Shown here one piece after another: positions 35,246-44,052 of a DNA stretch of 64,000 nucleotides. Source of the stretch: JAMWDF01 sp964645405 (GTDB taxonomy: Bacteria; Ratteibacteria; UBA8468; B48-G9; DSTR01). The stretch spans positions 27,667 through 91,666 of the forward strand of contig CAZYCA010000028.1 in the NCBI GenBank assembly GCA_964645405.1. The letters are read 5' to 3'. Made by a program: the position numbers and the translations under genes. The notes beneath the pieces were generated by a model. That model was given only the letters and a program-made list of their open reading frames with translations. It was not told the DNA's origin and searched no databases. The number at the start of each line of letters is the position of its first letter. Position 1 is the first letter of the stretch.

Positions 35246-36733
35246 ATGGTCCGCGTCAGATTTGCACCCAGTCCTACTGGTTATTTACATGTGGGCAACG
35301 CCCGTACAGCTTTGTTCAATTATCTCTTTGCCAGAAAAAATAATGGCCGTTTTATTTTAAGGATTGAAGATACAGACAGGGAACGGTCAGCTGTAGAATA
35401 TGAAAAGGCATTGATAGAAGATTTACGCTGGCTGGGACTGGACTGGGATGAAGGACCTGATACGGGCGGCGACTATGGCCCATACCGGCAGACAGAAAGG
35501 ATTTCCCTTTATCAGGAACTGAGTACCAAACTTGTGCAGCAGGGTCTGGCTTACCATTGCTACTGTACTAAAGAAGAGCTTGTCGCCCGTAAAGAAAAAG
35601 CCCTGCTGGAGAAAAAGAGTATCACTGGATATGATGGCCGTTGTCGCCGGTTGAGTAGAAAAGAAATTTCAGAATATGAAAGGGAAGGACGGAAACCTGT
35701 TATTCGTTTTCTGGTTCCTCCTGAATCGGTCCAGGTGTATGACCTTATCCGCGGACCGGTTACATTTGCAGGGGAAACTATTACTGACTTTGTTATCATT
35801 AAGTCTGACGGACTGCCAACCTTTCACTTTGCAGTGGTGGTTGATGACTTTCTGATGAATATTACACATGTTATCCGCGGGGAAGACCATCTTTCTAATA
35901 CTCCAAAACATATTCTTCTTTTCCGGGCTCTTTCTGCTAAAGTTCCTTTTTTTGCCCATATGTCCATGACCATGGGACCCGATCGTACCAGGTTGAGCAA
36001 ACGACATGGAGCCACCTGCCTCAGAACCTTTAGAGAAGCAGGTTACCTACCTGAGGCTTTCTTCAATTATCTGGCACTCCTGGGCTGGGCTTCAGTCCAG
36101 GGAGAGGAAATTTTCACCAGGGATAAACTCATCCAGGAATTTTCCCTGGAAAGATGCAGCAAGACCGCAGCTATATTTGACCACAACAAACTTCTCTGGA
36201 TGAACGGTGTCTATATAAGAAATACACCAGCCAAACGCCTTCTGGAGTTATCCCTGCCCTTACTGCAAAAAAAAGGTCTTCTCCCGGAAAAGGCAGATAG
36301 TAAACTTCTGGAAAGATGTGAACAGTTAATCGCCTTAGAACAGGAAAAATTCAAAACTCTGCTGGATATACCGGAAAGAATAGGATTTTTTCTCAGACTG
36401 CCAGCTTATGAGGAAAAACTGCTGCAAAAGTATTTTACGCCAGAAATTCGCCAGATCATGTCCCGGCTTCTTACGGAACTGGAGAAATTGTCTCGTTTCA
36501 CCCCGGAAGAAATTGAACTTGCCGTGAGAACCTTCTGCCAGGAAAGAAATTATCCCCCAGCAAAGGTTTTCCATCCGTTGAGGGTGGCAGTCAGTGGAAC
36601 GACGAAAGGTCCAGGGCTTTTTGAGATGTTGAGCATCCTGGGTAAAGACGAGTCACTGGCAAGGCTGCGTCTGGTACTGGAAAATGAAACTTTCCCAGCT
36701 GGAAAAGATGGTGGTGCTGGGGCTACTTCTTGA
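35246..36733 (+). CDS. gltX: Glutamyl-tRNA synthetase
   Basis: GluRS charges tRNA-Glu. The class I motifs are FAPSPTGYLHVGNARTALFN and DRTRLSKRHGAT. The usual IRGEDHLSNTPKH segment of GltX is present, and the C-terminal anticodon-binding helices follow, ending VAVSGTTKGPGLFEMLSILG. The ATG at 35246 gives 495 residues. The gene overlaps the start of a PadR-type regulator by 50 bases. Confidence 0.95.
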   Translation: MVRVRFAPSPTGYLHVGNARTALFNYLFARKNNGRFILRIEDTDRERSAVEYEKALIEDLRWLGLDWDEGPDTGGDYGPYRQTERISLYQELSTKLVQQGLAYHCYCTKEELVARKEKALLEKKSITGYDGRCRRLSRKEISEYEREGRKPVIRFLVPPESVQVYDLIRGPVTFAGETITDFVIIKSDGLPTFHFAVVVDDFLMNITHVIRGEDHLSNTPKHILLFRALSAKVPFFAHMSMTMGPDRTRLSKRHGATCLRTFREAGYLPEAFFNYLALLGWASVQGEEIFTRDKLIQEFSLERCSKTAAIFDHNKLLWMNGVYIRNTPAKRLLELSLPLLQKKGLLPEKADSKLLERCEQLIALEQEKFKTLLDIPERIGFFLRLPAYEEKLLQKYFTPEIRQIMSRLLTELEKLSRFTPEEIELAVRTFCQERNYPPAKVFHPLRVAVSGTTKGPGLFEMLSILGKDESLARLRLVLENETFPAGKDGGAGATS

Positions 36734-37193
36734 GGGTAGTCAGCATGGTTATCGGCTCCGGCAGGCAATCAGAAAGAAGTTTGGCCAGTTTACAGGATTT
36801 TCCCCCAAGGCTATCTATTATACACTGTCTCAGCTGGAAAAAACTGCACTGGTCAGCCGGCAGATTACGCGCACCGGCAAACGGCCGGAAAAATCAATTT
36901 ACACTATCACAGAAAAGGGACGTCAGGAATTTCTCAGGTTGATGGAACTCAATCTTTTAGACCCTTACCGACCTTTTTTCAATGTGGACCTGGCTCTCTA
37001 CTTTTTACCTTACCTTCAGCCGGACTGGTTGAAAGAAAAGATAAAAGTAATACAGAGAAACTGGCGTGCTGTCCGTGTCTGGGCAAGAAGACAGGCTAAG
37101 AAAGAGAAATGGCCTTATCAGCTAATCTTTTTACACCTGGAGAAGACACTGGAAGCAGAAATTTCCTTTCTGCAGCAAATTCTTCACCTGTAG
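36684..37193 (+). CDS. PadR-family transcriptional regulator
   Basis: The 169-residue protein has a winged-helix domain typical of PadR: KMVVLGLLLEGSQHGYRLRQ, FSPKAIYYTLSQLEKTALVS, and the wing RPEKSIYTITEKGRQEFLRL. The C-terminal half is helical and charged, as in PadR dimerisation helices. It overlaps gltX by 50 bases and ends at the convergent uvrA gene. PadR proteins repress genes for phenolic-acid detoxification or multidrug transporters; no such target is adjacent, so its regulon is unknown. Confidence 0.85.
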   Translation: MKLSQLEKMVVLGLLLEGSQHGYRLRQAIRKKFGQFTGFSPKAIYYTLSQLEKTALVSRQITRTGKRPEKSIYTITEKGRQEFLRLMELNLLDPYRPFFNVDLALYFLPYLQPDWLKEKIKVIQRNWRAVRVWARRQAKKEKWPYQLIFLHLEKTLEAEISFLQQILHL

Positions 37194-37210
37194 AGGACGG
37201 GCCTCTACAG
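37188..37210. terminator. Shared hairpin between convergent padR-like gene and uvrA
   Basis: A perfect 9-bp inverted repeat CTGTAGAGG / CCTCTACAG (37188-37196, 37202-37210) with a 5-base loop lies between the convergent genes and contains both TAG stop codons. TTCTT/AAGAA extends it after a 3-base bulge. U-tracts are weak (ATTTTC on the plus side), so it may act as a bidirectional terminator or RNA-end stabiliser. Confidence 0.55.
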
Positions 37211-39979
37211 AAGAATTTTCCTCAGGAACTGGCCGGTATGGCTGCGGGAATTTTCAGCCAGTTCTTCCGGGCTACCTGCACCGACAACCCTTCCACCTTT
37301 TTCTCCGCCTTCCGGCCCCAAATCAATGATATAATCAGCACATTTGATAACATCAAGATTGTGCTCTATGACAATTACAGTAGAACCCTTTTCTACCAGC
37401 CGATTCAAAACATTTAGTAGCCGCTCAATGTCAGCCAGATGAAGTCCGACCGTCGGTTCATCCAGAACATAAACTGTCCTTTCGTTTCCCCGCCGGGCAA
37501 GTTCCGCTGCCAGTTTCACCCGCTGCGCTTCCCCCCCAGAAAGGGTTGTCGCTGGCTGACCCAATTCCAGATAGCCAAGTCCCACGTCCACCAGGGTCTG
37601 CAACTTTTCTCTCAACCCAGGATGCATCCGAAAGAACTCCAGTGCCTCTTCTATTTTCATCTCCAGAACATCAGCAATGTTCTTACCTTTATAGGTGACC
37701 TCCAGAGTTTCCCGGTTATACCTTTTCCCTTTACACACATCACAGGGAATGTAAATGTCTGGCAAAAAATGCATCTCTATTTTGGTAATTCCATCACCGG
37801 CACAGGCCTCACACCGTCCTCCCTTCACATTAAAACTGAAGCGACCAACTTTATATCCTCTGATTCTGGCTTCTTCCGTGCGGCTGAAGATTTCCCGGAT
37901 TAAGGTAAAAGCCCCGGTATATGTGGCGGGATTAGAACGCGGAGTCCGCCCGATAGGAGACTGGTCAATTTCTATGATTTTGTTCACATACTCTACACCT
38001 AAGATGGCATCATGCTGACCAGGCTCTTCCCGGCTGCGGTAAAGTAACTTTTTCAAACCCCGACACAGAATATCCCCGATTAAACTGCTTTTCCCGGAAC
38101 CAGAAACGCCGGTCACACAAACAAAAAGACCTAAAGGAATCTTTACATTGATCCCTTTAAGGTTATTGTGCCTGGCATTAAGAATCTGAAGAAATTTCTT
38201 CTCCGGGGTTCTCCTTTTTTCTGGGACTGAAATTTTCAGTTCCCCGGAAAGGTAACGACCGGTGAGGGATTGCTGGTTACTGGCAACCTGCTCTACGGTC
38301 CCGGCAGCTACCACCTGCCCCCCGTGTTTGCCAGCACCCGGTCCAAGGTCCACTATGAAATCTGCGTTTCTGATGGTCTCTTCATCATGTTCCACCACCA
38401 CCACGGTATTTCCTATGTCACGCAACCTTTTCAGAGTGGCAATCAGTCTTGTATTATCCCGCTGGTGAAGTCCAATGGTCGGTTCATCCAGAATATAAAG
38501 CACCCCCACCAGCCCGGAACCAATCTGGGTAGCCAGGCGGATTCTTTCGGCTTCACCTCCAGAAAGAGTATGGGTCATTCTGTCCAGAGTAAGATATTCA
38601 AGCCCCACTTCTTCCATAAAATTCAGGCGGCTGGTAATCTCTTTCAGGATAGGTCTGGCAATCAACTGTTCTCTCTCTGTCAGAGGCAAGGCAAGGAAAA
38701 ACTCTCTTGCCTGGCTGATACTCATCCTGGTAACATCAACAATGGATTTTCCCGCAATCTTAACTGCCAGTGCCTCAGGACGCAGCCGGCCACCCTGGCA
38801 GTCCGGACAGGTAAGTTCCCTGATATACCTGGAAATCTCTTCCCTGCGGTGCTCGCTCTCAGTCTGGTGGAAGAGTCTTTCCAGATTGGGTATCACTCCT
38901 TCAAAGCCCAGCTGTTCTGAACCATAAAGTACCATTGATAAGGCTTCTCTGGTTAAATCAGCCGGCCGGTCGTCTAAAGTATAACCGAGATCCTCCAGAA
39001 CAGACCTTAACAGTCTGCGGTAGTAAAGAAAAAGTCCCCTTCCTCCGGCTTCCTGCCAGGGACGGATTGCTCCTTCCCGAAAAGTCTTCTGTCTGTCCGG
39101 GATAACCAGATCAGGGTCAATCTTCATCAGAAAACCAAGTCCCTTACAGGTCTGACAGGCACCGTAGGGGCTGTTGAAAGAAAAAAGCCTGGGAGCTAAC
39201 TCTTCATAACTGAGACCGCACCGGGCACACCCGTACCGCTCGTTGTAAAGTGTTTCTTTCCCCTCAGAAACGACAATCAAAATTCCCTTACCAATTTTAA
39301 GACTTGTTTCCACTGCTTCCACTACCCTCTCCTTTTCCCGGGAAGAAAGAACTATCCTGTCCACAACTACTTCAATATTATGAATCTTGTACCGGCCTAA
39401 TCTTACCTTGTCCTGGACATCATAAAGCTTTCCATCTATCCTGACCCGGACAAATCCGCTCTGCCTCAGATAGCTGAGAATTTTCTGATATTCCCCCTTA
39501 CGTCCTCTTACCAGCGGTGCCAGAAAATCAACCTGGGAACCTTCCGGTAGGTTCATAATCCTGGAAATAATCTCACTGGCTGATTGTCTGGTAATTACAC
39601 GTCCGCATTGCACGCAGTGTGGAGTACCAACTCTGGCAAAAAGAATCCTCAGGTAATCATAAATCTCTGTGGTGGTAGCGACTGTGGAACGGGGATTGGC
39701 AGCAGCCTTCCGTTGTTCAATGGCAATGGCTGGTGGGAGTCCGGTAATTTGCTCCACATCAGGTTTTTTCATCTGCTCCAGGAACTGTCTGGCATAGGCA
39801 GAAAGACTTTCTATGTAACGACGCTGTCCTTCTGCGTAAAGTGTGTCAAAAGCCAGGCTCGATTTCCCGGAACCAGAAATTCCTGTAATTACAATCAGCC
39901 GGTTTCTGGGTAAATCAAGGTCAATATTCTTCAGGTTGTGTTCCCTGGCTCCCCGGATACTGATAACCTCTGGCTCCAT
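37205..39979 (-). CDS. uvrA: UvrABC excinuclease subunit A
   Basis: UvrA recognises bulky DNA damage and loads UvrB. The 924-residue protein has two ABC ATPase modules: Walker A GISGSGKSSLAFDT and GVSGSGKSSLIGDI, ABC signatures LSGGEAERIRLA and LSGGEAQRVKLAAE, and Walker B LYILDEPTIGLH and VYVLDEPTVGLH. Zinc-binding Cys pairs include CARCG...CQTCKG and CEACAGDG...CDVCKG. It is transcribed alone on the minus strand and is convergent with a padR-type gene. Confidence 0.97.
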   Translation of the reverse strand: MEPEVISIRGAREHNLKNIDLDLPRNRLIVITGISGSGKSSLAFDTLYAEGQRRYIESLSAYARQFLEQMKKPDVEQITGLPPAIAIEQRKAAANPRSTVATTTEIYDYLRILFARVGTPHCVQCGRVITRQSASEIISRIMNLPEGSQVDFLAPLVRGRKGEYQKILSYLRQSGFVRVRIDGKLYDVQDKVRLGRYKIHNIEVVVDRIVLSSREKERVVEAVETSLKIGKGILIVVSEGKETLYNERYGCARCGLSYEELAPRLFSFNSPYGACQTCKGLGFLMKIDPDLVIPDRQKTFREGAIRPWQEAGGRGLFLYYRRLLRSVLEDLGYTLDDRPADLTREALSMVLYGSEQLGFEGVIPNLERLFHQTESEHRREEISRYIRELTCPDCQGGRLRPEALAVKIAGKSIVDVTRMSISQAREFFLALPLTEREQLIARPILKEITSRLNFMEEVGLEYLTLDRMTHTLSGGEAERIRLATQIGSGLVGVLYILDEPTIGLHQRDNTRLIATLKRLRDIGNTVVVVEHDEETIRNADFIVDLGPGAGKHGGQVVAAGTVEQVASNQQSLTGRYLSGELKISVPEKRRTPEKKFLQILNARHNNLKGINVKIPLGLFVCVTGVSGSGKSSLIGDILCRGLKKLLYRSREEPGQHDAILGVEYVNKIIEIDQSPIGRTPRSNPATYTGAFTLIREIFSRTEEARIRGYKVGRFSFNVKGGRCEACAGDGITKIEMHFLPDIYIPCDVCKGKRYNRETLEVTYKGKNIADVLEMKIEEALEFFRMHPGLREKLQTLVDVGLGYLELGQPATTLSGGEAQRVKLAAELARRGNERTVYVLDEPTVGLHLADIERLLNVLNRLVEKGSTVIVIEHNLDVIKCADYIIDLGPEGGEKGGRVVGAGSPEELAENSRSHTGQFLRKILL

Positions 39980-39995
39980 AACTATCCTTTTAAAT

Positions 39996-40020
39996 CAGGG
40001 TAACTTATTATTTTACCCTG
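39996..40020. repeat. Short inverted repeat upstream of uvrA
   Basis: CAGGGTAA (39996-40003) and TTACCCTG (40013-40020) are separated by 9 bases, between the end of the pseudopilin gene and the uvrA ATG. No clear U-tract follows on the minus strand. It could be a weak terminator for the pseudopilin operon or an operator for uvrA; it does not match the LexA consensus of E. coli. Confidence 0.4.
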
Positions 40021-40043
40021 CTGGAGGAAAGAGAGAAAACAGA

Positions 40044-40673
40044 TTAGAAGGAAGGTTTATTCCTCAGACGGAGACCAGTTTTCAACAAGACGGGTTCCCT
40101 GGTCTTTAGAGAAGGGTCGTTGCTCTTGCCAATCAACTGAATCACCACCCGGACAGGGGTTTCATTCTCCACACTTTCCAGTTTCCTGTTGCTACCATCA
40201 TAAAATTCAAAACAGGACCCGGAAAGAAGCGTTACCCGTCTGTTCGGGTCCAGGCAAATCCAGTTTGCAGGTGGAATACTGACTGCTTCCCCGTACCAGA
40301 GGGTAGTATCACTACCTGTGGAAGAGGGTTCATTCTCCCCTGGCGCTATATAGTAGTACTGCTTCTTCTGTTCTTCCGCATTACCGAAGACAAGATACTT
40401 ACCGAAAACCCAGCCTGCCTGCTGATAAAGATTGGTGGCTGTACTTAAGCTTTTTACGGTATTGGTTCTATCGCGGTAGGCGAGTGTTCTCATCATCTGG
40501 TTAAGTACCTGCTGGATTTCACTACCAGCAGAAATAATCCTTCTCACGCGGCTGGCTCTCACATAAAGAATGGTTACCAGGGCAAAGGCTATCACTAAAA
40601 TTGCCATGGCTACCAGCAATTCTATCAGCGTGTAAGCCTTTTTATCCTTTTTTCCCTTTTTGTTGCCTGTCAT
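40044..40673 (-). CDS. Pseudopilin/prepilin-type protein, locus A third gene
   Basis: This 209-residue protein has a class III prepilin leader: basic GNKKGKKDKK followed by A|YTLIELLVAMAILVIAFALV. Glu is present at +5, but the residue before cleavage is Ala rather than Gly. The rest is a predicted globular domain with RVTLLSGSCFEFYD and VRVVIQLIGKSND, similar in plan to PulJ/GspJ minor pseudopilins. The ATG at 40673 follows the stop of the preceding pilin gene by 4 bases. It probably forms a pseudopilus or pilus-tip complex with the other two products of this locus. Confidence 0.8.
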   Translation of the reverse strand: MTGNKKGKKDKKAYTLIELLVAMAILVIAFALVTILYVRASRVRRIISAGSEIQQVLNQMMRTLAYRDRTNTVKSLSTATNLYQQAGWVFGKYLVFGNAEEQKKQYYYIAPGENEPSSTGSDTTLWYGEAVSIPPANWICLDPNRRVTLLSGSCFEFYDGSNRKLESVENETPVRVVIQLIGKSNDPSLKTREPVLLKTGLRLRNKPSF

Positions 40674-40677
40674 TTTT

Positions 40678-41157
40678 TCAGTAGAGTCCGTTTCTGCTAA
40701 CAAGAACGAGGTTTTCCAGAATTTTCATATTCCCCTTACGGCGCAGGACAAAGATGTAGATTTTCAGGTAAACAGCCTGGCTGTAGTATTCTTCTTCATC
40801 CAGATTGGGGTCCAGCAGCCGGCCGTAAGCATCATAACCGACAACATAGCGATTAACCTTAAAACGTTGTCTGTAGTCTGGTTCAGCATAATCAATCCCT
40901 CCACCAGGAGAAGGTGGGTCTATATCTGTCTCCTCTCCAAAATCGTCCTGCAAATCATAATAAACTGGAGGGAAATCTATTGCCTTCACCAGTTCTGCCT
41001 GGTACTGAGCTACAGCAGTCGCTAATAACCTTTCCTGGGCTTTCTGAATTACCATCAGGTTTCCTGCCAGCAAAAGAAGGGTACCGGCAATCACCATGGC
41101 TATCAAAAACATAGAGATAACCAGTTCCAGCAAAGAAAATCCCTCTCTCTTTTTCAT
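40678..41157 (-). CDS. Pseudopilin/prepilin-type protein, locus A second gene
   Basis: This protein of 159 residues starts at the ATG at 41157, one base after the previous stop. Its leader is MKKREG|FSLLELVISMFLIAM, with Gly at -1 and Glu at +5. After the hydrophobic N-helix comes a domain including QYQAELVKAIDFPPVYYDL and VNRYVVGYDAYGRLL, resembling PilV/GspI-type minor pilins. The frame is open upstream but the added residues overlap the preceding gene. The locus has no ATPase or secretin genes in this window. Confidence 0.8.
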   Translation of the reverse strand: MKKREGFSLLELVISMFLIAMVIAGTLLLLAGNLMVIQKAQERLLATAVAQYQAELVKAIDFPPVYYDLQDDFGEETDIDPPSPGGGIDYAEPDYRQRFKVNRYVVGYDAYGRLLDPNLDEEEYYSQAVYLKIYIFVLRRKGNMKILENLVLVSRNGLY

Positions 41158-41158
41158 C

Positions 41159-42958
41159 TCAGTAAATCCGCCAGCTTCCTGCCACCGGGACATAAACTCT
41201 TCTGCCCCCTATAAAGGGACGGAAAATACTGGATTCCTTCCAGAGCAGCCGACCAGAATAGTTAACCGTGGTACCGGAAAGAGATAACTGGCCCCGGCTG
41301 GCAATCGCTCCTTCAATAGTCCCGCTCTGTAAATTAGTGTCGCTACTACCAGAAGTACCCAGAACCAGGGCCAGCCCTTTAACCCGGCTATTATTCCGGA
41401 CGATAAGTTTGCCTCTGCTGATTACCGCCGGGTAACAATTTTCTCCAGAAGGATCTGCTTCTACCGTAGTGTTATCCAGCGTCAATGTTCCAGAACCTTC
41501 CAGCCGGACCATACCTTTAACCGTGCAGTTTGTTAAACTGACACTGCCGGCAGAAGCAATAAGGGCTACTTTATCTGATCTACCTGTCGCATCCAGTGTA
41601 CAACCCGCAAAAGAAAGAGAACTCACACCTGCCCCGGTAAAAACCTGTCCTTTTACAGTGCAATTGATAAGACTGGCTGTACCGGAACTGATAAGCAGAG
41701 CCCTCTTTTCAGAAGAAGTAGAGGCATCCAGGGTACAGCCAGTCAGAGAAAAACTGGTTATACCCGAACCGGTGAAAACTGGCCCATCTCTGACTGTTAC
41801 CCCGTTCAAAGTAACATTCCCACTGCTGACCCGGTTCAGATGTAAAATGCCATTATTCTGACAGTAAAAGGTAATCCCGGAGGAAAAAGAAAGACCATTT
41901 TGAGCGCTGAAGACAGCACCCGGACCACTCACCGTAAGAGAAGTTTCAAAGTAGATGGTACCATCAGAAGCAAGAAGATAACTGGTAAAGATGCGGCCAT
42001 TGTTTTCATCCTGAATACGTAAATCCCCTGGCGGATTACCACCCCACTCCAGTCTGATAGACTGGTTTATCACCTGGCCAGGGGGTGGAGACTGAGTGTT
42101 ATCAAAGTACCAGGTTTTATTACCCACATCCACATTACCGTAGCGGTAGTAAGTATCCCACCTGTTTCCGTTCTGGTCTGTCCTTTTATCAAAGTAAAGG
42201 TCAAAAGCACCAGGAACAGGAGGGAAAGAAGGAAAGGAAGGTAAAACTTCTGGTACCGGGAAGTAACACCAGGGAGGCATGGTTTCCACCATAGTCCTAT
42301 CACAAATTTTAGTATTTCTCCCTGATAACGCGGGAAAAGCAATGCCTGTCTCATGGTAAGTGATATTACCGTTGACTGTGCCGGAGGAGGGATTAATTCT
42401 GTAAGAGTAAATAGCATGCTTATTAAAAACTTCCGGAATTCCCCAGTTTGCCACTTCTGATTTGCTCCCATCCCAGTCACAGAGGAAAAAACCCCCACTG
42501 TTATGTCCTGGATTATCCTGTCCGTTCCAGCCACGCAGGCGCAGTTGTATAGTGGCAGTTCTTCCCCGGTAGACACCTGTAGATATGATTCTATCTGTGT
42601 CGTACCCTGTACGGTCTTCCAGACGCAGGCTGCATTTACCTTCCGGGAAACCACCTGGCTGAAACCAGACCTCAGAAGAAACCCAGGTATCAGTCCCGGC
42701 ATAGTCTGAACCGCGGAAGTAAACCACCGGACCCCAGTAAGAAGGATAGCGGTGATTCCAGTAACCTTTATAGTTCATCCAGTAAAGACAGTCCTGAATC
42801 CCGGATTCCGCAATCTGTAAGGCTATGAGTTTGTCCCTGGTGTAACTGGCGTGCCTGATAGCAGATGTGGCAGAAAGGACAACAGCCACTATAATGGAAA
42901 GGAAAATCAAAACCATTACCATTACGACAATCAAAGCTACGCCTTTTTTTCTTCCCAT
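41159..42958 (-). CDS. PilX-like pilin-associated protein with repeat-containing beta-helical C-terminus
   Basis: This 599-residue protein begins MGRKKGVALIVVMVMVLIFL, a PilX/PulK-like N-terminal helix, followed by AESGIQDCLYWMNYK, the AxxGxxxA-type segment common in PilX-like proteins. The C-terminal third has two 45-residue repeats (VFTG-G, GCTLDA, NCTVKG) encoded at 41510-41779, and further LTLDNTTVEAD-type turns that look like a right-handed beta-helix. The ATG at 42958 follows AGGGG and lies close to a -10 element. It is the first gene of pilin locus A and could be a surface or tip protein displaying the beta-helix. Confidence 0.72.
   Translation of the reverse strand: MGRKKGVALIVVMVMVLIFLSIIVAVVLSATSAIRHASYTRDKLIALQIAESGIQDCLYWMNYKGYWNHRYPSYWGPVVYFRGSDYAGTDTWVSSEVWFQPGGFPEGKCSLRLEDRTGYDTDRIISTGVYRGRTATIQLRLRGWNGQDNPGHNSGGFFLCDWDGSKSEVANWGIPEVFNKHAIYSYRINPSSGTVNGNITYHETGIAFPALSGRNTKICDRTMVETMPPWCYFPVPEVLPSFPSFPPVPGAFDLYFDKRTDQNGNRWDTYYRYGNVDVGNKTWYFDNTQSPPPGQVINQSIRLEWGGNPPGDLRIQDENNGRIFTSYLLASDGTIYFETSLTVSGPGAVFSAQNGLSFSSGITFYCQNNGILHLNRVSSGNVTLNGVTVRDGPVFTGSGITSFSLTGCTLDASTSSEKRALLISSGTASLINCTVKGQVFTGAGVSSLSFAGCTLDATGRSDKVALIASAGSVSLTNCTVKGMVRLEGSGTLTLDNTTVEADPSGENCYPAVISRGKLIVRNNSRVKGLALVLGTSGSSDTNLQSGTIEGAIASRGQLSLSGTTVNYSGRLLWKESSIFRPFIGGRRVYVPVAGSWRIY
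41510..41779 (-). repeat. Two tandem 135-bp coding repeats in the PilX-like gene
   Basis: Two directly adjacent 45-residue units, each starting VFTG-G and containing GCTLDA and NCTVKG near the end, are encoded on the minus strand at 41645-41779 and 41510-41644. They differ at about a third of positions, so the duplication is not recent. A third, more degenerate unit begins VRLEGSGTLTLDNTTVEA. Confidence 0.7.
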
Positions 42959-42970
42959 TTTCCCCTTTAT

Positions 42971-42999
42971 AGTATACCATTTAATGGACATTTCTGGAA
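42971..42999 (-). promoter_or_regulatory. Promoter for pseudopilin locus A
   Basis: Minus-strand TTCCAG (42994-42999), a 17-base spacer and TATACT (42971-42976). The predicted start near 42964 leaves only about 6 bases before the ATG at 42958, so the message would be nearly leaderless. Confidence 0.5.
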
Positions 43000-43003
43000 A
43001 TAC

Positions 43004-43032
43004 TTGACCGCAGATACCCGCTCACTTTATCT
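43004..43032 (+). promoter_or_regulatory. Promoter for the tilS operon
   Basis: Plus-strand TTGACC (43004-43009), a 17-base spacer and TTATCT (43027-43032). The start is predicted at about 43039, within 3 bases of the ATG at 43041, implying a leaderless or near-leaderless transcript. Its -35 is 4 bases from the -35 of the divergent pilin promoter. Confidence 0.55.
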
Positions 43033-43040
43033 TATAGTTG

Positions 43041-44024
43041 ATGAACGCTCTTTACCGGAAAGTCTTATCCTTTATTCAGGAAAACAACCTTATTTCCTCA
43101 GGCGACAGGATTCTTGTTGCCTGTTCAGGCGGTCCTGACTCTGTATTTCTTCTGCACTTTCTCAGCACTCTTTCTGAGGAAAAGAAAATAAAACTGCAGG
43201 TCGCTTATGTCCATCACCATTTAAGACCGGAGGCGGATAAAGAACTGAAATTTGTGCAAAATCTTGCCCGGGAAAAAGAAATCCCTTTTTCCTGCTGGCA
43301 TCTATCCTTAGAAAGAAAAAGTTCTCTGGAGGCAAAAGCCCGACTGGCGCGTTACAGCTGCCTGGCTAAAATCGCAAAAAGGAAAAGATGCCATCTGATC
43401 GCTACAGGCCACAACCTGGATGACCAGGCAGAGACAGTTTTAATGAGGATTTTAAGGGGCTGTGGTATCACGGGTCTCAGGGGTATTCAGCCTTATGTAG
43501 CATGCCTGCCAGGTTGTGATGTTCCTGTAATCCGGCCCCTGCTTGTCTTAACAAAGCAGGAGATAGAAAACTTCTTGCTCCAGCACAGGCTTACATTTCT
43601 AAAAGATAGTTCCAACCTGAATCCGGATTTCTTCCGCAACAGGATAAGACACCAGATTCTTCCGTACCTGGAAAATTTTAATCCTCACCTGAAAAAACAT
43701 CTGGCAAGAATTGCTACTCTGGTCAGGGATGACCTGGAGATTCTAACCAGCCAGGCACAGCAGGCTAAAATTAAACTGTGCCACAGCTGTCAAAAGGGTT
43801 ATTTTTTTGACAGGAAATCTTTTCTTCAGTTGCCTGTGGCTATCCAGCGTTTACTTATCAGCTGTCTCTGCCAGGAAATAAGAGGTACCCCTTACCAGAA
43901 TTACTATCCTGTAGAAAACATTCGCCTTTTAATCCAGAAGGGAAAACCCGGCAAAACTCCTGTTAAAGCAGGGCTGAAACTGCAGGTGGCAAAGGAAACT
44001 ATTGTCTTGGGGAAAAGTAAATGA
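43041..44024 (+). CDS. tilS: tRNA(Ile)-lysidine synthetase
   Basis: TilS converts C34 of the CAU anticodon of tRNA-Ile to lysidine. The PP-loop ILVACSGGPDSVFLLHFL lies near the N-terminus, followed by YVHHHLRPEAD, GHNLDDQAETVLMR and FLKDSSNLNPDFFRNRIRH, all characteristic. The C-terminal region carries the TilS substrate-binding elements. A TTG one codon upstream is an alternative start. It heads a plus-strand operon from a promoter just upstream. Confidence 0.94.
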   Translation: MNALYRKVLSFIQENNLISSGDRILVACSGGPDSVFLLHFLSTLSEEKKIKLQVAYVHHHLRPEADKELKFVQNLAREKEIPFSCWHLSLERKSSLEAKARLARYSCLAKIAKRKRCHLIATGHNLDDQAETVLMRILRGCGITGLRGIQPYVACLPGCDVPVIRPLLVLTKQEIENFLLQHRLTFLKDSSNLNPDFFRNRIRHQILPYLENFNPHLKKHLARIATLVRDDLEILTSQAQQAKIKLCHSCQKGYFFDRKSFLQLPVAIQRLLISCLCQEIRGTPYQNYYPVENIRLLIQKGKPGKTPVKAGLKLQVAKETIVLGKSK

Positions 44025-44052
44025 TAGAATGAGCTGGTAACCGGGTAATTGT

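Noticed and set aside
41510..41779. Possible CRISPR-like or satellite repeat
   Set aside because: The two 135-bp units are coding repeats with diverged sequence and no spacers; no CRISPR array was seen anywhere in the window.
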